DNA from: JBDIBB01 sp039812685
GTDB taxonomy: Bacteria > Acidobacteriota > Vicinamibacteria > Vicinamibacterales > JAFNAJ01
Direction: 5' to 3'
Assembly (NCBI GenBank): GCA_039812685.1
Contig: JBDIBB010000201.1
Location: forward strand, 1 to 6,433
DNA: 6,433 bases
Every line of letters begins with the position of its first letter. Position 1 is the stretch's first letter. A program made the position numbers and the translations under genes. Under the pieces are notes generated by a model, which saw only the letters and a program-made list of their open reading frames with translations, was not told where the DNA came from and did not search any database. Shown piece after piece: positions 1 to 6,433 of the stretch.

Positions 1-987
1 CAGGGCCGACTCCACCAGGGAGCGCACGGGCACCTCGTGGAGCAGGCGCTCGCTCGCACGCTCCTGCGTGCGGACGAGGACCATCAGGTTCTCGGTGAGC
101 TCGGTCATCTGGCGCAACTGGTCGCGGACCAGGCCGAGCGTCTCGCGGTACTCGTCCGGCGTGCGATCGCGCTTGAGCGCGACGTCGACCTCCCCGGCGA
201 TGGCCGTGAGCGGGGAGCGCAGTTCATGTGATGCGTCGGCGGCAAAGCGCCGGTTGGCCTCGATGGCCTCGTTGAGGCGGTCGAGCATCTCGTTGAGCAG
301 CGCCGTCATGCGCCCCACTTCGTCCTCGTGGGCCGGGGGGTCGAGCCGGGTGTCGAAGTTGCCGTGCGCGATGCTGGCGGCACGCCGTGTGATGTGGTCG
401 ATGGGCGCGAGCGCGCGGGAGGCGAGCGAGAAGCCAAGCGCCGCCGTGAGGCCCAGGCCGACGACCCACAGGCCCGCCAGCAGCCAGGCCACTCGTGTCA
501 TCGTGCGGTGCATCGCCTCGGTGGAGAGGCCGACGCTGATGACGAACGACGCGCCCTCGTATTGGACGGGGCTCGCCATCATCCGGATCTCGCGGCCCCG
601 CCAGAAGACCGAGTCCACCGGCGTGGGGCCCAGACGCGCCCGGGCCAGCATGGCTGCGTCCAGCAGCGATGCCGCGCCCTCGAGGTTCGCCGTCGACTGC
701 GCCACGTCGTCGCCCGGGCCCACCACCTGTGCGAACTTCTCGGCGTAGGGCGGCTCCGGGACCTGGCCGAACGGGAAGTCGTGCAGGTGGACGCCGCGGC
801 CGTCGTCGGTGGCCGAGGCGATTTCGGTGGCCGCCAGCGTGCGCACCTGGGCGTCGAGATCGGCGCGCTGGAACGATCGCGTCGCGGCGAACATCACCAG
901 GCTGGCCAGCGCCAGCAGGACGCCGAAGCCGGCGGTCCACTGCAGGGTGAGGCGGGAGCGCAGCGACAGCGACTGGAACCCGATCAT
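1..987 (-). CDS. Two-component sensor histidine kinase, heavy-metal-sensor (CusS/CzcS-like) type, C-terminus cut off by window edge
   Basis: Inner-membrane sensor kinase that should phosphorylate the response regulator encoded just before it. I translated 329 codons from ATG at 987 with no stop before the left edge. Seen in order: TM1 at about residues 13-36; a periplasmic loop of about 129 residues (37-165); TM2 at 166-189; a HAMP linker from about 187 to 240, including the ALAPID motif at 193-198; and a HisKA dimerisation domain with the H-box ADASHELRSPL at 250-260. His254 is the predicted phospho-acceptor. The HATPase domain (N, G1, G2 boxes) is missing because the window ends, so the full protein is probably near 450-460 residues. 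The ATG overlaps the regulator's TGA (ATGA) and has no clear Shine-Dalgarno, which suggests translational coupling. The loop has no Cys; His67, His69, Asp61, Asp62 and Asp70 are candidate ligands. The metal-sensor role is inferred from domain layout and operon context; the kinase identity is secure. Confidence 0.93.
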   Translation of the reverse strand, partial: MIGFQSLSLRSRLTLQWTAGFGVLLALASLVMFAATRSFQRADLDAQVRTLAATEIASATDDGRGVHLHDFPFGQVPEPPYAEKFAQVVGPGDDVAQSTANLEGAASLLDAAMLARARLGPTPVDSVFWRGREIRMMASPVQYEGASFVISVGLSTEAMHRTMTRVAWLLAGLWVVGLGLTAALGFSLASRALAPIDHITRRAASIAHGNFDTRLDPPAHEDEVGRMTALLNEMLDRLNEAIEANRRFAADASHELRSPLTAIAGEVDVALKRDRTPDEYRETLGLVRDQLRQMTELTENLMVLVRTQERASERLLHEVPVRSLVESAL

Positions 988-1667
988 GGCGCCGCCGGCG
1001 TCTTCAGCAGGTAGCCGAGTCCGCGGACGGTGTGGATCATACCGTCGAGGCCGGCCGCCGCCAGCTTGCGCCGCAGGTACCCGATGTAGACGTCGGTGAC
1101 GTTGGAGCCGTAGTCATGGCTGCCGCCCCAGACGTGCTCGGCCAGCTGGTCGCGCGTGACGATGGCGCCGGCGCGCCGGACCAGGAACTCGAGCAGGCGG
1201 TATTCGGTGGCCGTGAGGTCGAGCACCTGGCCGTGGGCGTAGGCGAGGTGGGCCTGCTGGTGCACCTCGAGTGCGCCGCAGGCGAGGATCGCGCTGAGGT
1301 GGCGCGTCCGGCCGCGGCGCGTGAGCGCGCGCAACCGTGCCAGCAGCTCGTCGAAGGCGAAGGGCTTCACGAGGTAGTCGTCGGCGCCGGCATCGAGTCC
1401 CGCCACCCGATCGGCCACCGCGTCGCGCGCCGTGATGACGAGGATGGGCGTGTCCACGCCCTGGGCGCGCAGGCGCCGGCACACCTCGAAGCCGTCGAGG
1501 CCCGGCAGCATCAGGTCGAGCAGGATGACGTCGAACTGCTCGACGGCCGCCCGGGCCTCGGCCGCCGCGCCGTCCTCGATCCACTCGACGAGATGCTGTT
1601 CCTCGCGGAGGCCCTTCACCAGGAACCGTCCGATCGCCGGGTCGTCTTCGACCACCAGCACCCGCAT
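984..1667 (-). CDS. OmpR/PhoB-family response regulator (CusR/CzcR-like), winged-helix DNA-binding
   Basis: A 227-residue cytoplasmic transcription factor of normal length for the family. The receiver domain (about 1-115) shows the acidic pocket Glu7/Asp8/Asp9, the phospho-acceptor Asp51 in LLDLMLPG, Thr79 in ITAR and Lys101 in the KPF motif. The winged-helix domain (about 128-223) has the LTATEYRLLEFL helix at 151-162, the recognition helix around 188-202 (SNVTDVYIGYLRRKL) and the wing motif TVRGLGYLL at 213-221. The start at 1667 is chosen because MRVLVVEDD is the canonical N-terminus and an AGGGAG ribosome binding site sits 6 nt upstream. The frame stays open for another 1.6 kb upstream, but that stretch lies inside the pump gene in a different frame and has no family similarity. 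It follows the pump gene after 38 nt and overlaps the kinase start by 4 nt. It probably activates the operon's own promoter beyond the right edge. The family is certain; the metal-responsive role is inferred from context. Confidence 0.95.
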   Translation of the reverse strand: MRVLVVEDDPAIGRFLVKGLREEQHLVEWIEDGAAAEARAAVEQFDVILLDLMLPGLDGFEVCRRLRAQGVDTPILVITARDAVADRVAGLDAGADDYLVKPFAFDELLARLRALTRRGRTRHLSAILACGALEVHQQAHLAYAHGQVLDLTATEYRLLEFLVRRAGAIVTRDQLAEHVWGGSHDYGSNVTDVYIGYLRRKLAAAGLDGMIHTVRGLGYLLKTPAAP

Positions 1668-1673
1668 GCCCTG

Positions 1674-1679
1674 CTCCCT
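1674..1679 (-). promoter_or_regulatory. Ribosome binding site of the response regulator
   Basis: AGGGAG on the minus strand with a 6-nt spacer to the ATG at 1667. It lies in the 38-nt gap between the pump stop and the regulator start. It fixes the regulator's start, despite the frame being open far upstream, and shows that the regulator has its own translation initiation signal, unlike the kinase, which appears coupled. Confidence 0.7.
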
Positions 1680-1705
1680 GTCCGGTTCCGGCCGCGGGCG
1701 TGCCG

Positions 1706-4700
1706 TCAGCCGCGCTGGCGCGCCGCGTGCGTCTCGATCATCTCGTACACCACCGGGACGACGATCAGCGTCAGGAGCATCGCCGTCATGACGCCGCCGA
1801 TCACGACCGTGGCGAGCGGGCGTTGCACCTCGGCGCCGGCGCCGTGGGAGAGCGCCATCGGCACGAAGCCGAGCGCCGCCACGGTCGCGGTCATCATGAC
1901 CGGCTTCAGCCTGGTGCCGGCGCCCTCCAGGATCGCGCCGCGCAGCGTGCGGCCCTCGCCGCGCAGCCCGTTGATGGCGGCGATCATGACCACCCCGTTC
2001 AGCACCGCGACGCCAAACAGCGCGATGAAGCCGATGGAGGCCGACAGCGTCAGGGTGAGGCCGCGGACCCAGAGCGCCGCCACGCCGCCCACCAGCGCGA
2101 ACGGCACGTTGAGGATCACGAGCAGGGCCTGCCGCACCAGCCTGAAGGTGACGAACAGCAGCAGGAAGATGATCGCCAGCGACAGGGGGATCACCAGGAC
2201 GAGCCGCTGCATCGCGCGCTGCTGGTTCTCGAACTGTCCGCCCCAGGTGAGGTAGTAGCCGGCGGGCAGCGACAGGTCGGCCAGCCGGGCCCTGGCGGCG
2301 GCGACGAAGCTGCCGACGTCGCGGCCGCGGACGTTGGCCTGCACGACGATCCGGCGTTCGCCGTTCTCGTGCGAGATGGTCTCGGGCGCCAGCGTCTGGC
2401 GCACCTGCGCGATGCGTGAGACGGGCACCTTCTCGCCGCCCGGCGCGGTGAGCGTGAGCGCGGCGATCGCCTCCAGATCGATGTGCTGCTCGTCGGGCAG
2501 CCGCACGATCACGCCGAACCGCCTGGCGCCGTCGAGCACCTCGGTGGCCAGCGTGCCGCCGATGGCGGCCTCGACCAGTTCCTGCACGTCGGCGACGTTC
2601 AGCCCGTAGCGCGCCGCGGCGGTCCGGTCGATGACGATCTCGATTTGCGAGGCGCCGGAGAGCACCTCCACCTGGAGGTCGGCGACGCCGGCCACCCCTT
2701 CGATCCGCGTGCGCACCTGCTCGGCGAGTCGCTCGAGCGCGGCGGCGTCGGGGCCGAACACCTTCACGGCGACGTCGGCCTTCACGCCCGACACCACTTC
2801 GTCGAGCCGCATCGCCATCGGCTGGGTGAAGTTCACCAGGACGCCCGGGACCGCCGCCAGCGCCTCGTCGATCGCCACGATGAGGCCCTGCGTGTCCCGG
2901 CCCGTCGTCCACTGGTCGATCGGGTGGAGGATGACGTACACGTCGCCCTGGTAGATGCCCATCGCCTCCGTGGCGAGGTCGGGCCGCCCCAGCTTGGTCA
3001 CCACCTGCTTCACCTCGGGAAACCGCGCCACGATGGCTTCGATTCGCGTGGAGATGGCCACCGATTCCTCCAGCGACACCGACGGCAGCTTGCGGGTCTC
3101 GATCAGGATGGCGCCCTCGTCGAGCCGGGGCATGAACTCGGTGCCGAGAAACGGCACCGACGCCACGGCCGTCATCACCACGACTGCCGCGATCGCCAGG
3201 GTGCGGCGCCGATGGTTCATCGCGTTCTCGAGGTGGGCGACGTAGCCGCGTCGCAGGCGCGTGAACCAGGCGCCGTCGTGGTGCGCGCCGGCCAGCGGCA
3301 GCAGCCACGAGGAGACCACCGGCACCGCGGTGAGGGCCAGGACCAGCGCGCCCACCAGCGCCGAGCAGACGGTGATCGCCATGGGGCGGAACATCTTCCC
3401 CTCGAGGCCCTCCAGGGTGAAGATGGGCAGGTAGACGGCGATGATGATCAGCACGCCGAAGAGGATGGGCCGGGCCACCTCGGTGGCGGCCGCCGAGAAC
3501 AGCCGCCGCCGCGTGTCCTCGACGATGGCCGGCGATGCGCCCTCGATGGCCGGCGCCACCTCGGCGCGCCGCCGCACGAAGCTCTCCATCATCACGACCG
3601 CGCCGTCGACGACCAGCCCGAAGTCGATCGCGCCGAGCGACATGAGGTTGGCCGACACGCCGAAGATCCGCATGCCGATGAAGCCGGTCAGCATCGACAC
3701 GGGGATCACGGCGGCAACGATCAGCGCGGCGCGCAGGTCGCGCAGGAACAGCAGCAGCACGCCGACCACGAGCAGCGAGCCCTCGATCAGGTTCTTGCGC
3801 ACGGTGTAGGCGGTGCGGTCGATCACCTCGGTCTGGTCGTAGAAGGGCACGATGCGCAGGCCCGCGGGCAGCGTCTTCTGGATCTCCTCGACGCGGAGCT
3901 TCACGCGGTTGGCGACGTCGCGGCCGTTCTCGCCCTGCAGCATGATCACCATGCCGGCGATGCTCTCGCCCTTGCCGTCGCGCGTGACGGCGCCCTGCCG
4001 CGGCATGGCGCCAATCTCCACGCGGCCGACATCGGCCACCGTGATCGGCACGCCCTCGACCGAGGCGAGCACCACCGACGCGAGGTCGCCGGCGCCGGCG
4101 GCGAGGCCCACGCCGCGCACCGTGACGCGCTCGGAGCGGTGCTCGATGAAGCCGCCGCTGAACGACGCGTTGTTGCGCGCCAGCGCCGAGACGACCTCGC
4201 CGAGCGACAGGCCGTATTTCTCGAGGCGCGGCGGATCGACGATCACGTGGTACTGCTGCGTGAGCCCGCCCCAGGAGTTCACCTCGCTCACGCCGGGGAC
4301 CGAGCGCAGGCGGTTACGGACCTCCCAGTCGTGCACCGTCTTGGCGGTCATCGGATCGACCGCCTCGCCCTCGACCAGGTACTGGTAGATCTCGCCGAAC
4401 GCCGTGGCGACGGGCCCCAGCGACGGCTCGGCTCCCATCGGCAGGCGCCCGCGCACGTCGGCCAGCCGTTCCGAGACGAGCTGGCGGGCGAAGTAGACCG
4501 GGACCGAGTCGGCGAAGACCACCGTCACGATCGACAGTCCGAACTTCGAGATCGAGCGCACCTGCTCGGCTCCCGGCGTGCCCATCAGCGCGGTCTCGAT
4601 CGCGTAGGTGATGCGCTGTTCCACCTCGGGCGCCGCGAGCCCGGGCGATGTGGTCACCACCACCACCTGGTTGTTGGTCAGGTCGGGAAAGGCCTCGACC

Positions 4701-4810
4701 GGCAGGTCGCGGTAGGCCGCGATGCCGGTGCCGATCAGCGCCACGACGCACAACAGCACGAACAGGCGCTGGCGGAGGGCCGCGGCGACGACGCGTTCGA
4801 TGGCGCCCAT
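1706..4810 (-). CDS. czcA: Heavy-metal efflux RND transporter, CzcA-like inner-membrane pump
   Basis: Proton-driven inner-membrane pump of the HME-RND (CzcA/CusA) family: 1034 residues, close to the usual 1030-1065. About twelve TM segments are visible, at 12-33, 342-357, 361-380, 386-411, 448-466, 476-501, 535-554, 871-889, 893-912, 919-944, 969-987 and 997-1024. The two large periplasmic porter/docking loops lie between TM1-2 and TM7-8. TM4 carries IDFGLVVDGAVVMMES, with Asp396, Asp402 and Glu409 matching the CzcA-type proton-relay acids. CzcA-family blocks also include ENGERRIVVQANVRGRD (815-831), EGKMFRPMA (470-478) and QPMAMRLDEVVSGVKADVAV (663-682). The Met positions used by CusA for Cu/Ag are not conserved (560-585 reads MPRLDEG...ETRKLPSVSLEES), which favours Zn/Co/Cd-type ions. 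Its ATG follows the adaptor's stop by one base (TGACATG). An unusual detail is Ser410 where family members usually have Asn. The family is certain; the ion is inferred. Confidence 0.97.
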   Translation of the reverse strand: MGAIERVVAAALRQRLFVLLCVVALIGTGIAAYRDLPVEAFPDLTNNQVVVVTTSPGLAAPEVEQRITYAIETALMGTPGAEQVRSISKFGLSIVTVVFADSVPVYFARQLVSERLADVRGRLPMGAEPSLGPVATAFGEIYQYLVEGEAVDPMTAKTVHDWEVRNRLRSVPGVSEVNSWGGLTQQYHVIVDPPRLEKYGLSLGEVVSALARNNASFSGGFIEHRSERVTVRGVGLAAGAGDLASVVLASVEGVPITVADVGRVEIGAMPRQGAVTRDGKGESIAGMVIMLQGENGRDVANRVKLRVEEIQKTLPAGLRIVPFYDQTEVIDRTAYTVRKNLIEGSLLVVGVLLLFLRDLRAALIVAAVIPVSMLTGFIGMRIFGVSANLMSLGAIDFGLVVDGAVVMMESFVRRRAEVAPAIEGASPAIVEDTRRRLFSAAATEVARPILFGVLIIIAVYLPIFTLEGLEGKMFRPMAITVCSALVGALVLALTAVPVVSSWLLPLAGAHHDGAWFTRLRRGYVAHLENAMNHRRRTLAIAAVVVMTAVASVPFLGTEFMPRLDEGAILIETRKLPSVSLEESVAISTRIEAIVARFPEVKQVVTKLGRPDLATEAMGIYQGDVYVILHPIDQWTTGRDTQGLIVAIDEALAAVPGVLVNFTQPMAMRLDEVVSGVKADVAVKVFGPDAAALERLAEQVRTRIEGVAGVADLQVEVLSGASQIEIVIDRTAAARYGLNVADVQELVEAAIGGTLATEVLDGARRFGVIVRLPDEQHIDLEAIAALTLTAPGGEKVPVSRIAQVRQTLAPETISHENGERRIVVQANVRGRDVGSFVAAARARLADLSLPAGYYLTWGGQFENQQRAMQRLVLVIPLSLAIIFLLLFVTFRLVRQALLVILNVPFALVGGVAALWVRGLTLTLSASIGFIALFGVAVLNGVVMIAAINGLRGEGRTLRGAILEGAGTRLKPVMMTATVAALGFVPMALSHGAGAEVQRPLATVVIGGVMTAMLLTLIVVPVVYEMIETHAARQRG

Positions 4811-4811
4811 G

Positions 4812-6089
4812 TCAGTCGGCCTCGGGCGGCGCCGTGCGGTTGACGATGGCCGACTTCAGGAGGAAGCTGCCGGCCGTGGCCACGCGTTCGCCCGCCCGCA
4901 GCCCGCTGCGCACCTCCACGCCGCCGGCCTGCTCGCGGCCCAGCGTCACGGTGTGCGGCCGGAAACGGCCCGGCGCCTCCTCGACGAACACCACCTGCCG
5001 GCCGTCGAGTTCGTGCACGGCCGATCCGGGCACCACCACCACGTCGCGCGGGTCGCCGGTGTCGATTTCCACCGAGGCGTACATCTCGGGCTTGAGGCGC
5101 CCGGACGGGTTCGGCACGATCGCCCGCACGATCACGCGCCGCGTCTTCGGGTTCACCGTGTCGCCGATGAGGCTCACCCGGCCCTCGAACGTCTCACCCG
5201 GGTAGGCCGGCACCCGCAGGTGGACGGGCCGGTTGATGGCGACGCGCGCCAGCGCGGTCTCGTCGATCTCGGCGTGGGCCCAGAGCGAGGACAGGTCGCT
5301 CACCACGAACATGGTCGTCCCGGGCGTCACCGCCGTGCCCTTCGTGACGAGACGTTCGAGGACCACGCCCGCAAACGGCGCACGCGCCGGGATCTGCTCG
5401 CCCGACTCGCCCGTGGGGTCTTCGCCGCTGGTGATGCCGAGGTGCTCGAGCGCTTCCTCGGTCCGGCGCACCTCGGTGCGGGCAATCTCGAGCTGCTCGG
5501 CGGCGAGGGTGCGGTTGGCGACGGCGCGCTCGTGCTCCTGCGCGGAGATGGCCTTGTCGGCGATCAACCGCGCGGCGCGTCCGGCGCCATCGGCGGCGAA
5601 GGCGAGTTCGGCCTCGGCCCGGCGCCGCTCCGCGACGGCCTTGCGGTACTCGGCCCACGCGTCGTGGACGACGTGGCTGTGCAGGTGCGCGAGCACCTGG
5701 CCGGCCCGCACGCGATCGCCCACCTCGCTGAAGGTGTCGACGACGAGGCCTTCCACGGTGGAACCGATGCGCGCCGTGCGGCGCTCGTCGAGCACGAGCA
5801 CGGCGTTGGCGCCCAGCGTGTCGGGGCGCTGCGCCATCGTCGCGGCCTCGACCTGCAGGCCAACCTCGCGGCGCGCGTCCTCGGTGAGCGTCACCGGGGC
5901 ATCGGCGGCCTCGGCCGCCGCGGGCGCGCGTGCCGCAGGCGCCGGGCCCGACGGCCACAGCCACCAGCCAACGCCAGCCGCCGCCAGCGCGGCCGCGATC
6001 CACAGTGTTCGCGGCGACGCCGCGGCGCGGCCGCCGGCCGCCCGGGGTTGACTCGCCGGATCCTGGTGCTCTCGGGTTCGGATGCTCAC
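4812..6089 (-). CDS. czcB: RND efflux periplasmic adaptor (membrane fusion protein), CzcB-like
   Basis: Periplasmic adaptor that links the inner-membrane pump to the outer-membrane channel. It is 425 residues and starts at GTG (6089), with GAGG 7 nt upstream; no ATG start lies near. Seen in order: a short basic cytoplasmic N-terminus (1-27); one membrane anchor at about 28-46 (no lipobox Cys); an Ala/Pro-rich linker at 46-65; the first beta-barrel/lipoyl half (VEGLVVDTFSEVGDRVRAGQ, 112-131); an alpha-helical hairpin at about 143-218; the second lipoyl half (ARAPFAGVVLERLVTKGTAV, 235-254); a beta-barrel domain at about 268-345; and a membrane-proximal domain with the VVVPGSAVHELDGRQVVFV block at 351-369. 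The GTG overlaps the upstream stop (GTGA). The N-terminus has no Met/His metal-binding stretch of the CusB kind. Unusual: His135, His137, His139 and His142 cluster at the lipoyl/hairpin junction. The family is certain; the CzcB label rests on sequence style and on the adjacent CzcA-like pump. Confidence 0.95.
   Translation of the reverse strand: MSIRTREHQDPASQPRAAGGRAAASPRTLWIAAALAAAGVGWWLWPSGPAPAARAPAAAEAADAPVTLTEDARREVGLQVEAATMAQRPDTLGANAVLVLDERRTARIGSTVEGLVVDTFSEVGDRVRAGQVLAHLHSHVVHDAWAEYRKAVAERRRAEAELAFAADGAGRAARLIADKAISAQEHERAVANRTLAAEQLEIARTEVRRTEEALEHLGITSGEDPTGESGEQIPARAPFAGVVLERLVTKGTAVTPGTTMFVVSDLSSLWAHAEIDETALARVAINRPVHLRVPAYPGETFEGRVSLIGDTVNPKTRRVIVRAIVPNPSGRLKPEMYASVEIDTGDPRDVVVVPGSAVHELDGRQVVFVEEAPGRFRPHTVTLGREQAGGVEVRSGLRAGERVATAGSFLLKSAIVNRTAPPEAD
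4820..4823 (-). promoter_or_regulatory. Probable ribosome binding site of the RND pump gene
   Basis: GAGG on the minus strand inside the last codons of the adaptor gene, 9 nt before the pump's ATG at 4810. With only one base between the adaptor stop and the pump start, re-initiation by terminating ribosomes is likely to add to it. Confidence 0.5.
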
Positions 6090-6433
6090 GGCCAGACCTC
6101 GCCAGCGGCGACGCGGGCGCGGACCGCAGCCAGGGCTGCTTCCACGCGAACGGCAATGGCCTCGCGCGCGGCGTCGGCGTGCGCGCGCTCGGCATCGAGG
6201 TAGCGGAGGACGTCGCCCGCGCCCTCGCGGAACGAGGTGCGAGCGGCACGGCGGGCCACCTCCGCCGGCAGCAGCAGTTCGTGTTCGAGACGGCCGGCCA
6301 GGGCGTCCATCGCCTCGGCCCGCACGCGGGCCGAGGCCAGTTCGGCCCGGGCAGCCGACTCCACCTGTCGCGCCTCGAGTTCGGCGGCGCGCTGTTCGCC
6401 GGCCGCCAGCGCGCGGGCGCGGTCGTTGCGATC
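6086..6433 (-). CDS. TolC-family outer-membrane efflux protein (CzcC-like), C-terminal part only
   Basis: The last 115 residues of the outer-membrane channel subunit of the tripartite pump; the N-terminal three quarters lie beyond the right edge. The visible part begins with DRND, resembling the family's PLFDRN-x-G block, followed by a long Ala/Glu/Arg-rich helix. Near the C-terminus is SFREGAGDVLRYLDAERAHA, the typical OEP repeat pattern (Y/F-x-x-G-x-x-x-x-L-x-x-L-D-A-x-R). Another helix then ends at AAGEVWP and TGA. Charged helical heptads without membrane segments fit the periplasmic alpha-barrel of the family. The frame stays open to the edge; an internal GTG at 6364 is a Val codon, not a start. 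The stop overlaps the adaptor's GTG by 4 nt. The signal peptide and any lipobox cannot be judged here. Confidence 0.85.
   Translation of the reverse strand, partial: DRNDRARALAAGEQRAAELEARQVESAARAELASARVRAEAMDALAGRLEHELLLPAEVARRAARTSFREGAGDVLRYLDAERAHADAAREAIAVRVEAALAAVRARVAAGEVWP
6097..6100 (-). promoter_or_regulatory. Ribosome binding site supporting the adaptor's GTG start
   Basis: GAGG on the minus strand, in the 3' end of the outer-membrane factor gene, with a 7-nt spacer to GTG at 6089. It supports GTG as the true start; the first in-frame Met codon after it is residue 84, beyond the membrane anchor. Confidence 0.6.

Noticed and set aside
1684..1693. CCGG-TT-CCGG symmetric element in the gap between pump and regulator, as a possible terminator or operator
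   Set aside because: The 4-bp arms leave only a 2-nt loop, too small for a stable hairpin, and no T-run follows. CCGG repeats are expected by chance at this base composition.
1668..3308. Open N-terminal extension of about 547 codons in the response regulator's frame
   Set aside because: It runs within the pump gene in another frame, is Arg/Gly/Ala-rich low-complexity sequence, and has no recognisable domain. The regulator's canonical start with a good ribosome binding site is at 1667.
2483..4843. A 786-codon open frame on the plus strand opposite the pump gene
   Set aside because: The translation is extremely rich in His, Arg, Asp and Gly and shows no domain or membrane pattern. It is the expected antisense shadow of a high-GC gene with few A/T-rich stop codons. 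The minus-strand frame has clear RND family motifs end to end.
4722..6203. A 493-codon plus-strand open frame opposite the adaptor gene
   Set aside because: It is an antisense shadow: Arg/His/Gly-rich, no known motif, and it spans three minus-strand genes with strong family similarity.
1..6433. Mobile elements, CRISPR arrays, tRNA or rRNA genes, riboswitches
   Set aside because: No transposase, inverted terminal repeats, regularly spaced repeats or RNA gene signatures were found by reading; the window is filled by five adjoining protein genes of one operon.

Overview
The window is very G+C-rich bacterial DNA, packed with genes that all lie on the minus strand. Read in the direction of transcription (right to left), it holds the end of an outer-membrane efflux protein, a periplasmic adaptor, an inner-membrane RND pump of the CzcA heavy-metal class, an OmpR-family response regulator, and the first 329 residues of its sensor histidine kinase. 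The three-protein pump and the envelope proteins point to a Gram-negative (diderm) organism. The composition and protein style would fit Acidobacteriota or a high-GC proteobacterium, but this is a weak inference and no taxonomic marker gene is present.

Layout, left to right: 1-987 histidine kinase (C-terminal ATPase domain lies off the left edge); 984-1667 response regulator, overlapping the kinase by 4 nt (ATGA); 1668-1705 a 38-nt gap holding the regulator's ribosome binding site and no terminator; 1706-4810 the RND pump; 4811 a single spacer base; 4812-6089 the adaptor, with a GTG start; 6086-6433 the C-terminal 115 residues of the TolC-family outer-membrane factor, overlapping the adaptor by 4 nt (GTGA). 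No promoter is visible; it should lie beyond the right edge, upstream of the outer-membrane factor. No intergenic stretch exceeds 38 nt.

Together the genes look like one czcCBA-RS style transcription unit. The tripartite pump would move divalent metal ions, using proton influx, from the periplasm (and possibly the cytoplasm) out through the outer membrane. The two-component system encoded behind it would sense metal in the periplasm and switch on the same operon. The pump's TM4 acidic motif (D396, D402, E409) and its lack of the CusA-type Met pattern favour Zn/Co/Cd-type cations over Cu/Ag; the exact substrate is inferred.

I see no mobile element, RNA gene, CRISPR array or clear novel system. 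The many long open frames on the plus strand, and the 1.6 kb open extension upstream of the regulator, are shadows of high-GC coding sequence. The most unusual details are a four-histidine cluster in the adaptor's lipoyl/hairpin junction and a Ser in place of the usual Asn after the TM4 glutamate.
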